DNA from: Chionis minor
Lineage: Eukaryota > Chordata > Aves > Charadriiformes > Chionididae
Length of the DNA stretch: 64,000 bases
Reading direction: 5' to 3'
NCBI GenBank assembly: GCA_013398295.1
Contig: VZSF01008169.1
Coordinates: 124,001 to 188,000, forward strand
Shown here: in pieces, positions 35,304-48,500 of the stretch
Layout: every line of letters starts with the position of its first letter
Position numbering within the stretch: the stretch's first letter is position 1
Program-made: the position numbers and the translations under genes
The notes under the pieces: generated by a model
Seen by the model: the letters and a program-made list of their open reading frames with translations, nothing else
Told to the model about the DNA's origin: nothing
Databases searched by the model: none

Positions 35304-38300
35304 AGCCTTTTAGTCACTTTTCAAAATGTGACTTCAGATCCAAATCGCATGCATGTTTTGAAAGCATTATTGAGTCTGGTGAGCAAGTCTGTTGGAGAAA
35401 TAGTAGAGAATGAAGGTTAATTTCGGAAGAATATTTAATTATTTTTTGTTGCTTAAAACTGCCAACTTAATACAAAACCAAGACAAAAACAATGAGGAGT
35501 TCCAGGCTGTTTTCTTAAAGTTTATGGTAAGGCTGCTGAGGGCCGAATTCTAACCTACCTCAACAGCTTTATGATCTCCACAAAAATACCCTATGTACAC
35601 TCTGCCTTTCTGTTATTTTTTAGGCTCCCCATTTACTCGCAAAGTAATTACCTTAAAAATGTAAGAATTTTTTTTCTACGTATTCTGTGCAACAAGGAAA
35701 TAAGACATGGTTGCCAACAAATGATGTGTATCCTGCCACAGTCACTTAAGTTGCTGCTGGACCAGTTAGGACTCATTCTGTGTTACTAAAGCACTCAAAA
35801 TTGCTATTTACTTTTTGAGAAGTTTCAAGTTTACATGGATTGGAGGCCTAGATTCACAGAGAGCAAGAAGCAAAAGTTGTAGTACAGTGGAAAACCACCA
35901 GTATTTGGAAGTATCGTCATCTGAAAAAAAAAAAAGAGATTAGCAAAAGCATTTTTCTTATCGTCATGGTTACTACTGCATGTTACATTCTTTAAAGCTG
36001 CGTAGTCTTACAGATTTTTTTGCAGGGCTCTGCAAATACCCTAAACAGTAGAACTTGGTAAGATTTTTATATCTTTAACAAAAAACCCTGTACTAGCAGT
36101 GTTGGCAGGGGTTTCATAATTGGTGTTCTGCTAATGTCGTCATTGTTTTTATAGATGTTGCTGCAGTATTCACTCTCATTAAAGTTACTTGGGTGTAATT
36201 AAAAGCAGCAATTAACCCTTTCCTCTCACAAAGGCCATTCTGTGGTACTGTATGACTTGGTATATACCAAGTATAATGCCTTTGCCATCTTTTTATTTGA
36301 GACAGTGTAGAAAATCACAACAGTTGTCTTTTATGGTACATAAAAGGGGAAAAGCTTTGGCTAAGATGACTGTTTTGTGTGCTACATAAGTCTTTTGCAG
36401 CATACATAATTCTAAGAAATGGAGGACAGTTTCTAAAAGCAGTTAAAGTAGATCTAATTCTCTACTGAAAGAAAGCTGTTCAAAATTGCATCCTCTATGG
36501 AAATTGGATGCCACTTTCTTGGTAATAGTTCAAGCATCAATATGTTGATTTAAAACAAATATCAAGGAATATATTGCTAATCCTGTTAGTAAGTTTGTAG
36601 TTTCTCTCCAACTCCTGTTATGATAATGGAACAAGTGACACAGTTGTGTTACTAAAGTTGACGTTTTGGTTTATATTTTTAAGTGGTCTATGTTATACTG
36701 CAACCAGTGGTGTAGTTAGTCTAGAACTAGAAGGACAAGCTAAGTGTTCTATATAAAATTTAAAACAATGTCCAACAACACAGAAAAGAAGAATCTAAAG
36801 CCACAAAATTATTTATTGTAGTACTAGTTGTTAAGCCCAGGGTATCATATATTTAGATGGTAACAAGCATGAATCATGCATTTGAATCACTACTAAATTT
36901 GTAAGGAAAGTGTAATTTATAAAACCAAATAATTGATGGCGAAAATATGAGTGTAAGTTCAGTGTCACTTCTGATGACGTATCCTGAGTATTCAAGGGTC
37001 TGATCTTCCTTCCTTTCAATATACCTAATTTAGCTCCTTCTATAAAGTTAGTCCTCTTGATACATCACATGGCCAAATCCAGGACTATGAGTCTTCCCAG
37101 CTGAAGAACAGAGCTGTTTATTTTTTGTTTTGGGCATGTCTAGGTCTGAATTTTCTTTAGAACTACTTTGTCTGATGTGGTGCTTCTGCCTTAAGAGTGT
37201 GAATTTCTTGCTGGTAGGCAGCTCTTCAAATTACTGAGGACTTGTGTGCATGTGTTTTAAGAGAGTAACAGATTTGGGTTAGTCATTATGATGTAAAGAG
37301 TTTGCTTAAACAGACATTTTTGCTTAAACCTTAACAACTTCTGAGAGGTGAAAACATTTTAAGGTCATTGACTTCTGTCACAACTACAGTAGAAGGAGAA
37401 TCTGTTGATTGGATTTCAGAGGTGAGTTTCACACCACATTAATGATAGATGTTTGAATTAGTCACTTGTTAAAGCTACCTACAGCTTTTTACTACCTGGG
37501 GAACAGTCTGGCTCTTGAATTTGTATTGCATTTGACACTGAGCTTCGCAGCTGGAAGATATCTTATTATTTTGGTATCAGCTGATACAGTGGTCATCTCT
37601 GTGGCATGATGTACGAAAATATCCTGCTTATAAACTGTAGCTTCACATACCTGTAGAAATACTTGGGAAATAAAGGTTTCTGAAATGTCTCATTTGTTTC
37701 AACACAAAATGGAGAGCCACTAAAGCTGAATAAAATGCCTTAAGACATATCTGTGAAATGGTGTAAAAAGAATAGTTACCATTAAAAAGAACTGACTATT
37801 TAGATAAACGTATTTAGGATGACATAATGTTCTCCTCCCATGGATTCACTTTTAAATTGCCTAGTTAATCACAGGCTTATTATCCCGTTTTTCAGCTTTG
37901 TGTATCTTTTCTTCTTTTTTTTTTAGATCTATTAAGTTCAGAAATAATCTTATAGAACAGGGTACATAAATCAGAATATTTCTTAAAACGTAGATTTTGG
38001 TAGTAATCTGTAGAGAATTGGTCTGTTACATGCTGCTAGTTATATCTTGTTTCTAGTTGCTCAAATGCAAGACAGGTAGAAATTAATTATTTTGCCAATA
38101 TTTCTTCTTAGTGTAGTAAACTGGTTTTGCAAAGTGCCTTTTGTATCATTAACAAATGAGAGAAAGAAACTGGCTTGTATGATTCTATGTCCAAAGGAGT
38201 GTTTCCTAGTTCTGCCGTTCTTGTGAGAGGCTGTTTACTCTAAAAACTCTTGGGAATTTTCTGTTGCAGAAGGTATCTGGAAGCTTACATTTAGAAAAGG

Positions 38301-41033
38301 GTATCTTTTATATTTATTATGGTAAATTTCTTAATTAAAACCAGAAGAGTTCAGTAGACAGCACAGCACACAGGGCTTCTTGGTGGAGTGTATCATTCCA
38401 CGTTAGAACATGGGTAGCGCAACACATGAAGTTAGCATGTTTGATTTGCTTACGGAATAAGCTATAAGTACAAATACAAACAATTAAGGTCAGTAAGATC
38501 GCCTTTTATTGTATTTAAAAAGTTGAGACCATAGAAAGTTAGCAGTGCTGGAATTCTCAGAAGGGCATGTGTGCGCTGGTGGTGTTTAAATCAGGCAGCC
38601 TCACGCACATTCCTTCTGTAGGATTCATGAAGGTGGGTCTGGGTCTCCCTCTAGGATCTCTACGTTGTTCAGAAGGAGAGTGGTTTAGTTAGTACTTTTC
38701 CCATCTTCCTCTGTGTTTTTCAAAGTCTTTCAGGCATTCTGTAGCATTGGCATTTGTTCATGGTCAGGAAGTTAATGCTGGGAAAGAACGAAGTCCAGTA
38801 TGCAAAACACTTCAAGATTTGACAGACTTTTTTAAGGGGGTGCTTCCCTCTCCCCAGCATAAAACCTGCTCTGAGTGCTGGTGATGGCTATCTGGCCCCT
38901 CCCCACTATTTTATCCTTCCCAGGGATGGGGTAGAGACATCGCAGAGATGTGTTTCCTTTTGGAAAAGTTGCTATTGGCAAAGGTCAGGGAGGAAGGTTG
39001 GGGTTTTTCAATACAAATTCTCAGGATCCAGAGAAACAGAGCTTCCTTATCTCTGTGATTCAGGTCCCTTAGGATTCCTCATACCTTCTCTTTCTGATAC
39101 CTCTGTAAGAGGTGCTGTAGAACTAGAAAACACTGTGTCATAGTGAATTAATTTTGCCCAAACTTTCCTAACCCCAAAATTCTTTTAATCAAGAATTGAA
39201 TGTTTCCCCATTCATTTTTGCAGTTCTTGAACTAATGTAAGAGCTGTGTTCAGGGTAGCAGGTCTCTGACACTTTAATTATGATTTGCTGCTTTTTTTTC
39301 CTACCTGGTAAATTACTTTTGTTGAATCCATATATAGCATTTTTAAAATTTTTTATCAAAAAGATAAGTTAGAGTCTCTGTCCTAGCCAACAGATTCACT
39401 GCTTTTTCCTTTTGGGGTTTGTTGCAAGTGAATTAGTGGCTTCTCCCATGAATTAATACTGTATGACATCCCCAATTCCTACTGCCTGAGGCCTCTAATC
39501 CTGGTTCTGTTCCTAAATCTGTATATATTTCAAGTGCTACATATTTTTCCAATTTAACACCACTATGTCTTTTTCTGACATTTCTGTAAGAATATTTGAG
39601 ATTCCATATTTCTACAAAGGCAATTTAATTTACAAAATATTAAAAATGTTGATTTCTCTTGGCTATTTACAATGCTTTTATTAGTTCTTACCTCCCACAC
39701 TGTTGCAGTGTATTTAAAAATATTGAGGTACTTCATGTTAGTTACCTTGCACATTCACCCAATTTCATAAACAATAAACCAGATCTTATTAAGTTAATAG
39801 GAGTCTTGCAATCTGATTCTGTTCCCACTGAAGTAAGCATAACACATCAAAATCTTTTTATTTGATTATGATGTATTCTGTTTCCTGTTACAATTTTTTT
39901 GGCTTTGTTCTGGTTTTCTGATGTGAGGTTGAGCCTTTTGATAACAGAAAAGTAAAAATGTGTTGTTAATTTAGCCTACACTAGATTTTCACATGCACAA
40001 CTGTATTTTACTTTTTAAGGTAATACATTAATATAATAGCCCTTGGGCCAGTATTATTAGTTTTACAGTTACAAATCCGGACTAACTCTTCTTCCACAGT
40101 GAGAATTTGTGGCCTTTTGCCTGTTGCAAGAAAAAACCCTGACCGATACAGGCATCAATTTTAGCTGCATTTAACAAAATGAAAATAGTTTGACAAAAAT
40201 ACGTCTAATACGAGCGTGTACAATGTTTGTGTTCTTTCACATTTCTGTCTACAGATTTTCTTTGCAGAGACAACTAGGCTGGCTTCCAGTCAGATAGCAA
40301 GTTATCAGGAGTGCATAGATAGTTGCTGTTTTCCACTGCTGCATTTTCATAATCAGATTGGACTTCACACAAAAGAAAATCACTTTGGTGACTGTTGGCT
40401 TGCAGAAGCTCTTTGAATTTCCTGTTTTCTACATTTCTTGAAGCTAGATCTGATTATGAGAGGGGAATTAAGTACCGTGCTGAAGTAACTGATTGACTAG
40501 CTTATAAAGGCAGTGCTTGTGCACTTTAACTTCATCAGGAGTATGAACAGCCCTTGAAACCCCAAACAGGAACATGTAAATATCCTCAGCTTAGTGCACA
40601 TTTCTATTGATGGTGAGATTGTTGGAACTCTTTTGCTAGTTTCTTTGAAGATCTGTAAAACAGAAGGAAAGGTTTGTTCCTCAAGTATTTAAAAATGCAC
40701 AGCTTTGTGCAAATGTAGTTTCTGCTTGTCCTGGTGTAAGCAGGCTTTGTCAACCTGTTTCAACATGGGAAACAAGATGAAAACCATTCCATGGAAGGAG
40801 GAGGCATCTGATGATACAACACAGAGCAGTTATGCATGGATATTCAGCGTCTCCTTGAATGCTGGCAGTAATAAGAGAGAATATTTACGAGTCTTGAAGG
40901 CAACAAAAAGAGAGCAGTATTCTCCTGAATCCTCAAAGGAAAGTGTTGGGAGATGGCTAGTTGCGGAAGCATGGCCAGGCATTTTGCTTACAATGTATTC
41001 ATTGATCTCATAATTGTTTACAAATACTGATCT

Positions 41034-41371
41034 CACCAATGTTTACAAATACTTAAAGGGAGGGTGCCAGGAGGAGGGAACCAGTCTTTTTTCAGTGGTG
41101 CCCAGTGACAGAACAAGAGACAATGGGTACAAACTCGAATATAGGAAGTTCCATCTCAGCATGAGGAGGAACTTCTTTCCTTGGACGGTGGCAGAGCACT
41201 GGCACAGGCTGCCCAGAGAGGTGGTGGAGTCTCCGACTCTGGAGACATTCCAAACCCGCCTGGACGTCACCCTGTGCAACCTGCTGTAGGTGAACCTGCT
41301 CTGGCAGGGGGCTTGGACTAGGTGGTCCAACCAGAGGTCCCTTCCAACCCCTAACATTCTGTGATTCTGTG
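41034..41371 (+). mobile_element. CR1 LINE 3' fragment, plus orientation
   Basis: The plus-strand ORF shows the CR1 C-terminus ([14 protein letters not shown] ... [19 protein letters not shown] ... [19 protein letters not shown]). It is followed by the CR1 3' UTR (ggtggtccaaccagaggtcc) and ends in the octamer-type tail attctgtgattctgtg. It is 5'-truncated and inserted in GFRA1 intron 3 in the gene's orientation. This copy is a different subfamily variant (RRNFFPW) from those near 0.9 and 11.9 kb. Confidence 0.93.
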
Positions 41372-42959
41372 TAATGTATACGATGAACCATGTCTTTTCT
41401 ATGTCTAGAGTAGTGTCTTTGGAGAGTGGAATTGCCGTCCCTTTAATCTTTGTCTTTGCAGGAAAGCCTCAATTATAGTGTGGTGGGCCACATATCAAAT
41501 AAGCAATTGCACATGTGCTTTTGAGCAGCAAATGGTGTATTCTTGTTCCCCATTACAGGCCAGCTTCATGGTTTGCCTGAGCATCACGCTAGTTCCTCTG
41601 GAGTAGGAGCAAAAGCGCACACGGGTCCTGCTAGCAGTGTTGGTGGGATTACAAGGAGAGGATCGTGTACTTAACTAGTCACTGAGGAGGGAAGCAGAAT
41701 CTGGTTACCTATGGGTAGAGGTACCACCATTTCAAGGATGTGGTGAACAGGAACAGGTATGGGCTGCCAGGGGACCTCAGAAACACACAACTTGTCAGAA
41801 GTTGACAGTTTTGTCAGGTGTCTACAGACTGCTGTGGCGCAGGGGCGAGCAGTTGGACATAACCAGCCTGCTAATGGGGCTGCTGAAGGCATGACATGGT
41901 GAGAGTGAGAAAAAGCCCGTGGTTCCTGTGGCATGGCTTTGGCACAATGCTGAGCCTACTGTTGGGAATCCTGCGCTGAGTAGGCATATTTCTATGGCAG
42001 TCTTCCTCGGAGCGCTCCTGAAGTGCCTTGTCTGTAAGCTGTGTCCTCTGGTGAAATGCAGGGAACAGTGCCCCAAACAGCAGTATCCTGCAGCTTTCTG
42101 TCTCTTAATGGCACAGCAAGGTGCAGTTTATGGCAGGCGATTTGCACTCTGGCTCTTTACATTTTAAAATAGTTTAAAACTTTATTTTTATAACCCTATT
42201 TGTATTTGACTCTCAGGGATAACTTTGACAGTCTTGGAAGAGCCTGTGGTATCTGTCAGGAACTGACAGTACGTTAAAAACGCTAAGAGTAAAATGTCTG
42301 TGTGTGATGAAAAGAAGTAAGAATTTCTGGATTGTAAGGCAGAACTTATTTGCAATAAGTACCCAACATTTCTTATTTTAAGATGTAATTTGTATTGTCT
42401 TAACCTTAGAAAGGAAGGTGTTTACAGCTTTGGTTTTTAGAAACATGACCATTTTTGTTTACGAAAACTAATTCTGTAATTTATTTCATATTAGGTTTTT
42501 TGTATTATTTTTATATTCTTGCATTTTCTGTGGATGAAACTAGTGCAGCAACAATGCTGTCAGTATAGTTTGGGCATTAATAGAATTAAGTTATTTTTGG
42601 AATAGTTCTTTAGTTACTATGATGCTTTGACAGTTTTTGTAAGTGTTAGGCTATTGTCCTGTACAATCTGCACTCAGCCTGAAATTTAACATGAGATGTA
42701 TGACACAAAGTGTAATGGCATCGAGATAGCTCTTCCTGCATAGAAATTTGCAGAAATGATGGGGCTTGAAGATATCAAACAATTTTGAGTAAGAACCCAT
42801 AAATAAAGATGAATTTCTGCATTCACTGGTTATATGATTTTATCACTGCCTGGTGTCCATAAAACGCATCTTCCCATTAAAGTTTTGTCATGCAGCTGAT
42901 GAGGTTCAGAAGTGTTACAAGGAAGAGAGTGGAAGCTTTTAAATCCTGCCCCCTAAATT

Positions 42960-43870
42960 CAGTACTAAAGCTCAGTTTAGCAAAACCAGAAATCGTCATT
43001 TCCCTGTTCCTCCTCCGCGGAAGACAGTACCGTGACTCTCCCTGCTCCTTCAGCCCACTGCTGACGTTTCTTGCGTTTAACCCTGGCAGTCAGGCTCGTG
43101 CTAACTGCTGTCGCTTCTCTGAGCTAATAACCATAACTTACTCCTGCCTTGACATACCTTTCCATATACTGCCGTGCCTTCTTTGATTGTCGATATCGCG
43201 CTCTCTGAACTGTAACTCCTCCACCAAATCCCCTCCGGTGGTGCGACTTCGGGTTCTTTGTCACTGCAGCATGGAGTGGCTCAGCTTTCTACCTCAGCTA
43301 GTCGTTTCTCAGAAATCTGTCTACAGTTTTTCCCTTTCCTTTTGATGACAGGCTTGTCTTTGCCCTCCTGTCTGGTGTCTGCTTTGCGCTCTGCCTCTGC
43401 CCCCCCACCCTGCTATCCCTTTCTCTGTTCCCCCAATGCCTCCCTGTTCTCCCGTGTTTGGTACCGCTGGTGTGGCAATGCCCTCTCTGTTCCCTGAAAG
43501 CTTCCCTTAAACTCTTGTTTTTTCCAGCATTCTCTAAATTGTTCTCTCACCCTCCCTGTAAAGAGCTTGAGATGTGGTCTAATAAACGGAATCGTTCCTG
43601 AGTAATGGAACTAATACTACCTGGTTTCCTACAAGAGTCCTCCATCTCCTGCGTGCCCCTGCTCTCTGCGCAGACAGAGCTCCCATCTTCTCCCCCCACG
43701 CTGTGTCCTCTCCACAGGTACCGCCTGGTCACTTCACTAGTCCTTAATTCTGTCTCTTGGCTCCGTGGGGCAGCACGTGCTGCGGCTGGCTTGGCATTAC
43801 ACGTGCTGAAGGACCGTATGGCTGGGCAGGCACCTGCTCCCTCTAGGAGCGGCTCGCAACCAGAGACATG
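42960..43870. other. GC- and pyrimidine-rich block inside GFRA1 intron 3
   Basis: About 0.9 kb is clearly richer in C and CpG than the flanking intron (ctcctccgcggaag, cgatatcgcgctctc, ctgcccccccaccctgctat). It is C/T-biased on the plus strand. ORFs of 79-140 codons exist, but I recognise no domain. It could be a regulatory element, an unrecognised repeat or a non-coding exon; no evidence decides between them. Confidence 0.4.
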
Positions 43871-45485
43871 CCTGCCTTGTCCTCGCAGGCAGGTCTACCT
43901 GGGTCTAAAACCTGCAGTTTTTCGTAAAATTTGTAAGAACTTCATGTCTCTGTCAAATTTGAGTACGTCCCGTGGGTTAAAAAATCACCAGGAGCTACAG
44001 GGGTGTGGAGAAGATAGAGCAGACTAATATTCAATTTACCTACATTTCCTTGAAAGATTAAGATTTAAAAAAAGCAAATATGGTTCCTGTCATGTCGCTA
44101 AGCATTAGACTGTGACATATCTCATCTTATTCTAGTCTCATAAAATATCTAGGGTGTTGTGCAAGTGATATAAATAAACATGCAGTGGACTTGAAACATG
44201 CAGACAATTAAGTACAGTTGGTAGCTGACAATTGTGTTAGATAATTGAGCATCTCAGGATTCTCAAAATGGGAAACAATTCATGCATTTAAGTTAGTTGG
44301 TGTGAAGACTATTTATTCAGACTTAGAAATGAAACAAGAAAGAAAGGACCTATTCAAAAGCTGTTGTAAGCGAAGACATACATTGCATTTGACTATTTGG
44401 ATGATACCACATTGGATTTACAAATGCCACTGCGCTCTTTAGAGTAATTTTCTTTTTCAGATGGAATATTTTTAGGATTAAGTTTTGCTGATGTTTGTTT
44501 TGCTTGGGTCATAAACAAAACGAAGAAAGGTGGTACTAGCATTTGGTAGTAGCTTCAAAGAATTCGTGTCCAAATACCCAGACTTCCCCAAGCTTGTGGT
44601 GTGCAAATAGAGTGAAATGTATTCTGCACAGCAGTGGCTTTGCATTAATGAACGCTTAAGCAGCAGATTAAAATGTCCGTGTAAAAAATAGGTTAGGATT
44701 ATATAATAACACAAGTCTGGGATACTAATAACAGTGAAGATAATTTTATTGAGCAGATTAAGTGCAATTAGATCTCAACTACAGAGTATTTAAATTAAAA
44801 AAAATACAGATCAAATCCCAGTCCCTGAGACTTTACTTGATTTCCTTCACACCTACAGGATCAACACCTGACAGTACAGTAAATTATCATTTTTATTGTT
44901 GTTCATTTTATATTGCCATGAAAACGTACATCATGTTATCCATTAGGACCTGGACCAGCAAGTCTTTTCTCCACATACACAGTTATGAAACAAGACATGA
45001 TTGAAGACAGCGAAGTGCCTGCACTATTTGAAACTCTATTAGAAATTGATAAACTTGCTTGTCAGATTTCCTTAAAGGATTGCATAGATATGAACTGCCT
45101 ATGGCATTCTCATATGAAAAGTCTTGAAAATTACAGCTTTATAACAAACCAATATAGACTGAGAGATTGTGTCAGTTCTTGCTCTTGCTTGCTCTTGTAA
45201 TCTATTTACTTAATTTTAGTCTCTTAAGTAGTGAAACGGAGACACAAACTTGCAGTGGTTGATAACACTTATGACCTGATGAAATAAACTGCTTTGATCC
45301 TTTGAGAGGTCAAACTGTGTGTGTTTCTAAGCAAACATTCCCCAAGGCTGCTGATGCGTGAGATGTCTCTTCCCCTTGCCAAATGTCCCACCTTCACAAC
45401 ACAAAATCAAAAGAGACTTGCAAAGAAATGTGGTGTGTTAGTGTATTTAATCTTGTCTATAAATTGGTGTGAGAATTGTTGAACA

Positions 45486-45548
45486 CAGGGTTTGGTGTTT
45501 GGGGTTGGTTTGTGTTTTGTTTGTTTTGGTTTTTTTTTTAAATTTTTG
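45486..45548. repeat. G/T-rich low-complexity tract
   Basis: A run of gggtttggtgtttggggttg followed by gtttgtgttttgtttgtttt and a T-run. It lacks A and C almost completely on the plus strand, the mirror-image composition of the tract at 24598-24728. Confidence 0.85.
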
Positions 45549-48500
45549 CACCATTTAAAAATATCTGGACAGCTTTCTTCTGGGTTGGGTGGAAAGTGAA
45601 TGTATTAACTCTAACTGCACTAATGTTTAGGGAGAAAGACATACAATGTTTTTTGATTTAGTAAACAGAGAATTATTTGAATCTGACTTGGAGCTTCATT
45701 TAGCTTTTTAGTAAGTTTCTGCTGTATAGCTAAAAATATCTTCATGCCCTTGACCTTTCTCTAAGAGCTGTCGGAAGATTAGAAAGCATAAATAAGAATA
45801 AATTTAGAATTAGCCTATTTGAAGAAAATTAGTGCTGAATGCCTTAGCTATCCGCAAAATGGTATTAAGTTGTCAATCCTACAACGTGTCCAGTCTGGTA
45901 GAGCTGAGCAAAGCAACCCGCTACTAGAGCAGGGCTCTAGTAGTTGTAGAAATGGAAAGGTATTTCATTTTTCATTCTCACTCAGTCCTTCCCCTCCTTG
46001 CAGAAGCTGCCAGTAAAGGTGCCAATTATAATGATAATTTCTGTAGCTCTGGTATCTATCACTTAATATACCCCTTTCCCCTGGCTTGTTCTGTGTAGTT
46101 CACCATGCAGCTGTATAAATACTTTCAGTCATTACCCTTTTGGACTGGATTTGAACTAGCAACTAAAAGGTGAGGTTGCCAATATATTAAAGACATCGTT
46201 AATGGCATAACTGCAGCAATAAACAGTGATTAATTGTGATGGTTGAGCTTTATTTATTTATCTGTTCATTACAAAATGTGTTGGTATCTGGGCATCTTTG
46301 ACGTTACAGGGATACTTCTGAAAACAGATGACTTCTAGTGATATCCAGTGCAAGCAGCCACTTTGCAGCATTCTTAATTATCTACTTTAAATTATTCACT
46401 TAACAAGACAGCAAATGGTTGCACTTGTGAAGCTGTCATCTTCAGGTCTTAGGTACTGCATTGCTCTGCAATAATTATACACTCTGATACTAGCTTTCAT
46501 TTATGCTAATTGTAAGTAAGCTTATGAATTCCTCAGATTATTAAAAAGAGAGTTATCTCCTTCCTGTTGCGTTCAGCCAGGGATTTAAATGTTGCAAACT
46601 TTTGTTCTTGCTTTAAAGAGAAAATATCAGCCAAAAAATCTTGTATGTATCAAAACTTTGCCAACTTAAGAAAACAAGAAATGTTATTCTACTTTGCCTT
46701 TCAAAATTTCATTTGTAGCATTTCAACTGTTCATACTGATTTTTAATCAGTACTTTACATTAATTTGGTGATTTAAATAGGTATTTAATCGTACACAGAA
46801 ATAATAAAACTAAATTCATATAATCAATAAGTGACTATACCTAGGACGCTAACGGGAAGAAAAAGAAATTTATTTCATAAATGGCAATGTTTTCTCTAAA
46901 GCTGTTCTCAGTAGGATCTTCAGAAAAAAATCACATATTTCTGTAATGCAGGTAGTGTGCAGTATCTGGTCTAGACTGTGAGGAGGAATGTAATTTGTAA
47001 GTTACAGAATGAATTATTTTGTCACAAAAAGAATAAAATAGAGCCAATAGCTCCTCTTGAGCCGTAATAGGTGCTAATTAAAGGACTCAGGATTGCTTTT
47101 GTAGGAGTCAATATTCAAGCTTGTAGAGTACTTAAAGTGACTAGTTTCTGTCTTTAGCCGGAATGAGAAATATAATAAATGATTCTGGACCTGGACTGTG
47201 ATGAGAAGAGCTACTTCCCGCTGCAGCTATCAGAATGGGAGACATGTAAAAGGCTTGTAAGAGATAGCTCCACTATCTACAGAGCAGGTTGTACTTCCAT
47301 GGCAAAGAGAGTGTTGCTGATAGATTAGGGTGACAATTCATAATGTTCCTGAGTGTGAATGCTACATGTTGAACAAGATCAGAGTCTCAAGGAGCATGTC
47401 ACAGAGAATTAAGGTTTATTCCTTATCCTTCCTTGTGGTGTTCAGAATTTTAAAAGGCTTTATAATATTTGAAATATATTTAAACTCAAAAAACCTTGGT
47501 ATTTTAGAGTAATACTTTACAAATCATCTTTTCCCCAGATTGTAGATGAGTGCAGTGATCTAATTCTGGGCAATGACTTTTTCTTGTGTGACATGATACA
47601 ATAACAGAAAAGAATTTTAATAAAATTCTGGAAATTACTGTGCATATTAGGAATGATTTATTAGGCTGTAAGAGGAAAGCTAGAAAGGTTTTTTTAAAGG
47701 TGTTAACTTATCAGATGTATATTATTAGTATGCAGTGAATGTATTATTTTGAACCATTCATTTTTAAAGAGTGGCAAAAGTATTAAAATACTTCTCTAAA
47801 TCACTCTACAGCTATTAAGAGATGAGGTTTTGGCTAGCTGCCCAAAATATTGTATAGTAGGTATTTGGGAAGAGGAAGAGGTTTCTTTGGGGTATTTTTA
47901 CCACTGGGGGACTCCTGCTGTTGACATTTCTTCTGTACAGTTTGGAGTACCCCAGATTCGCTTTAAATGATTGAGTCCACCTTAAAGGTGCGGGGTGTGC
48001 TGGTGTTGGAAGAGGTGCAGCCAGCGTATTTGTCATAGAAGATCACGTTAATTTTAATTGGCAACTGAAGTGTTTATCTATTTCACATTATACCACCCAA
48101 ATGTCAACCCAGGTTGTTTCTCTTTGCACCTAATGCTAGCATGAGGGGCTCCACAGTTTGCAGAAGTTGTCGCCGAGTTCATTCTTTTGACTGTTTTCTC
48201 CTTAGTTGTTTCAAGAGTTGAGTGAATGGGTGCTGGCAGGACTCTAGCTTTTTTCATATTAAATATAAAAGCCGAGCTAATGTATATTTGGCAGACATAA
48301 GCACTTGGAGGTCAGGAAACTTATGACTTTAGCTTTTTCTCTTTTGTACAATTCCATTCTGACACAGGCTTGAAATTACATTCAAAACTCCTTTTCCAGT
48401 ATGTGATATGAATCAATGCTGTACCAGTGCCTAAGATCACCTTTGCTGATGTACTTAAAATCTGACTAATACATACAGTAAAGGGAGAGTTAAGGGACAA

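Noticed and set aside
38176..38190. Short gattctatg word resembling a CR1 3' end
   Set aside because: Only about 9 bp match and the flanks show no CR1 sequence.
43605..44027. 140-codon plus-strand ORF in the GC-rich intronic block
   Set aside because: Composition-driven (Pro/Ser/Leu-rich) with no family resemblance. The block is reported as an anomaly rather than a gene.
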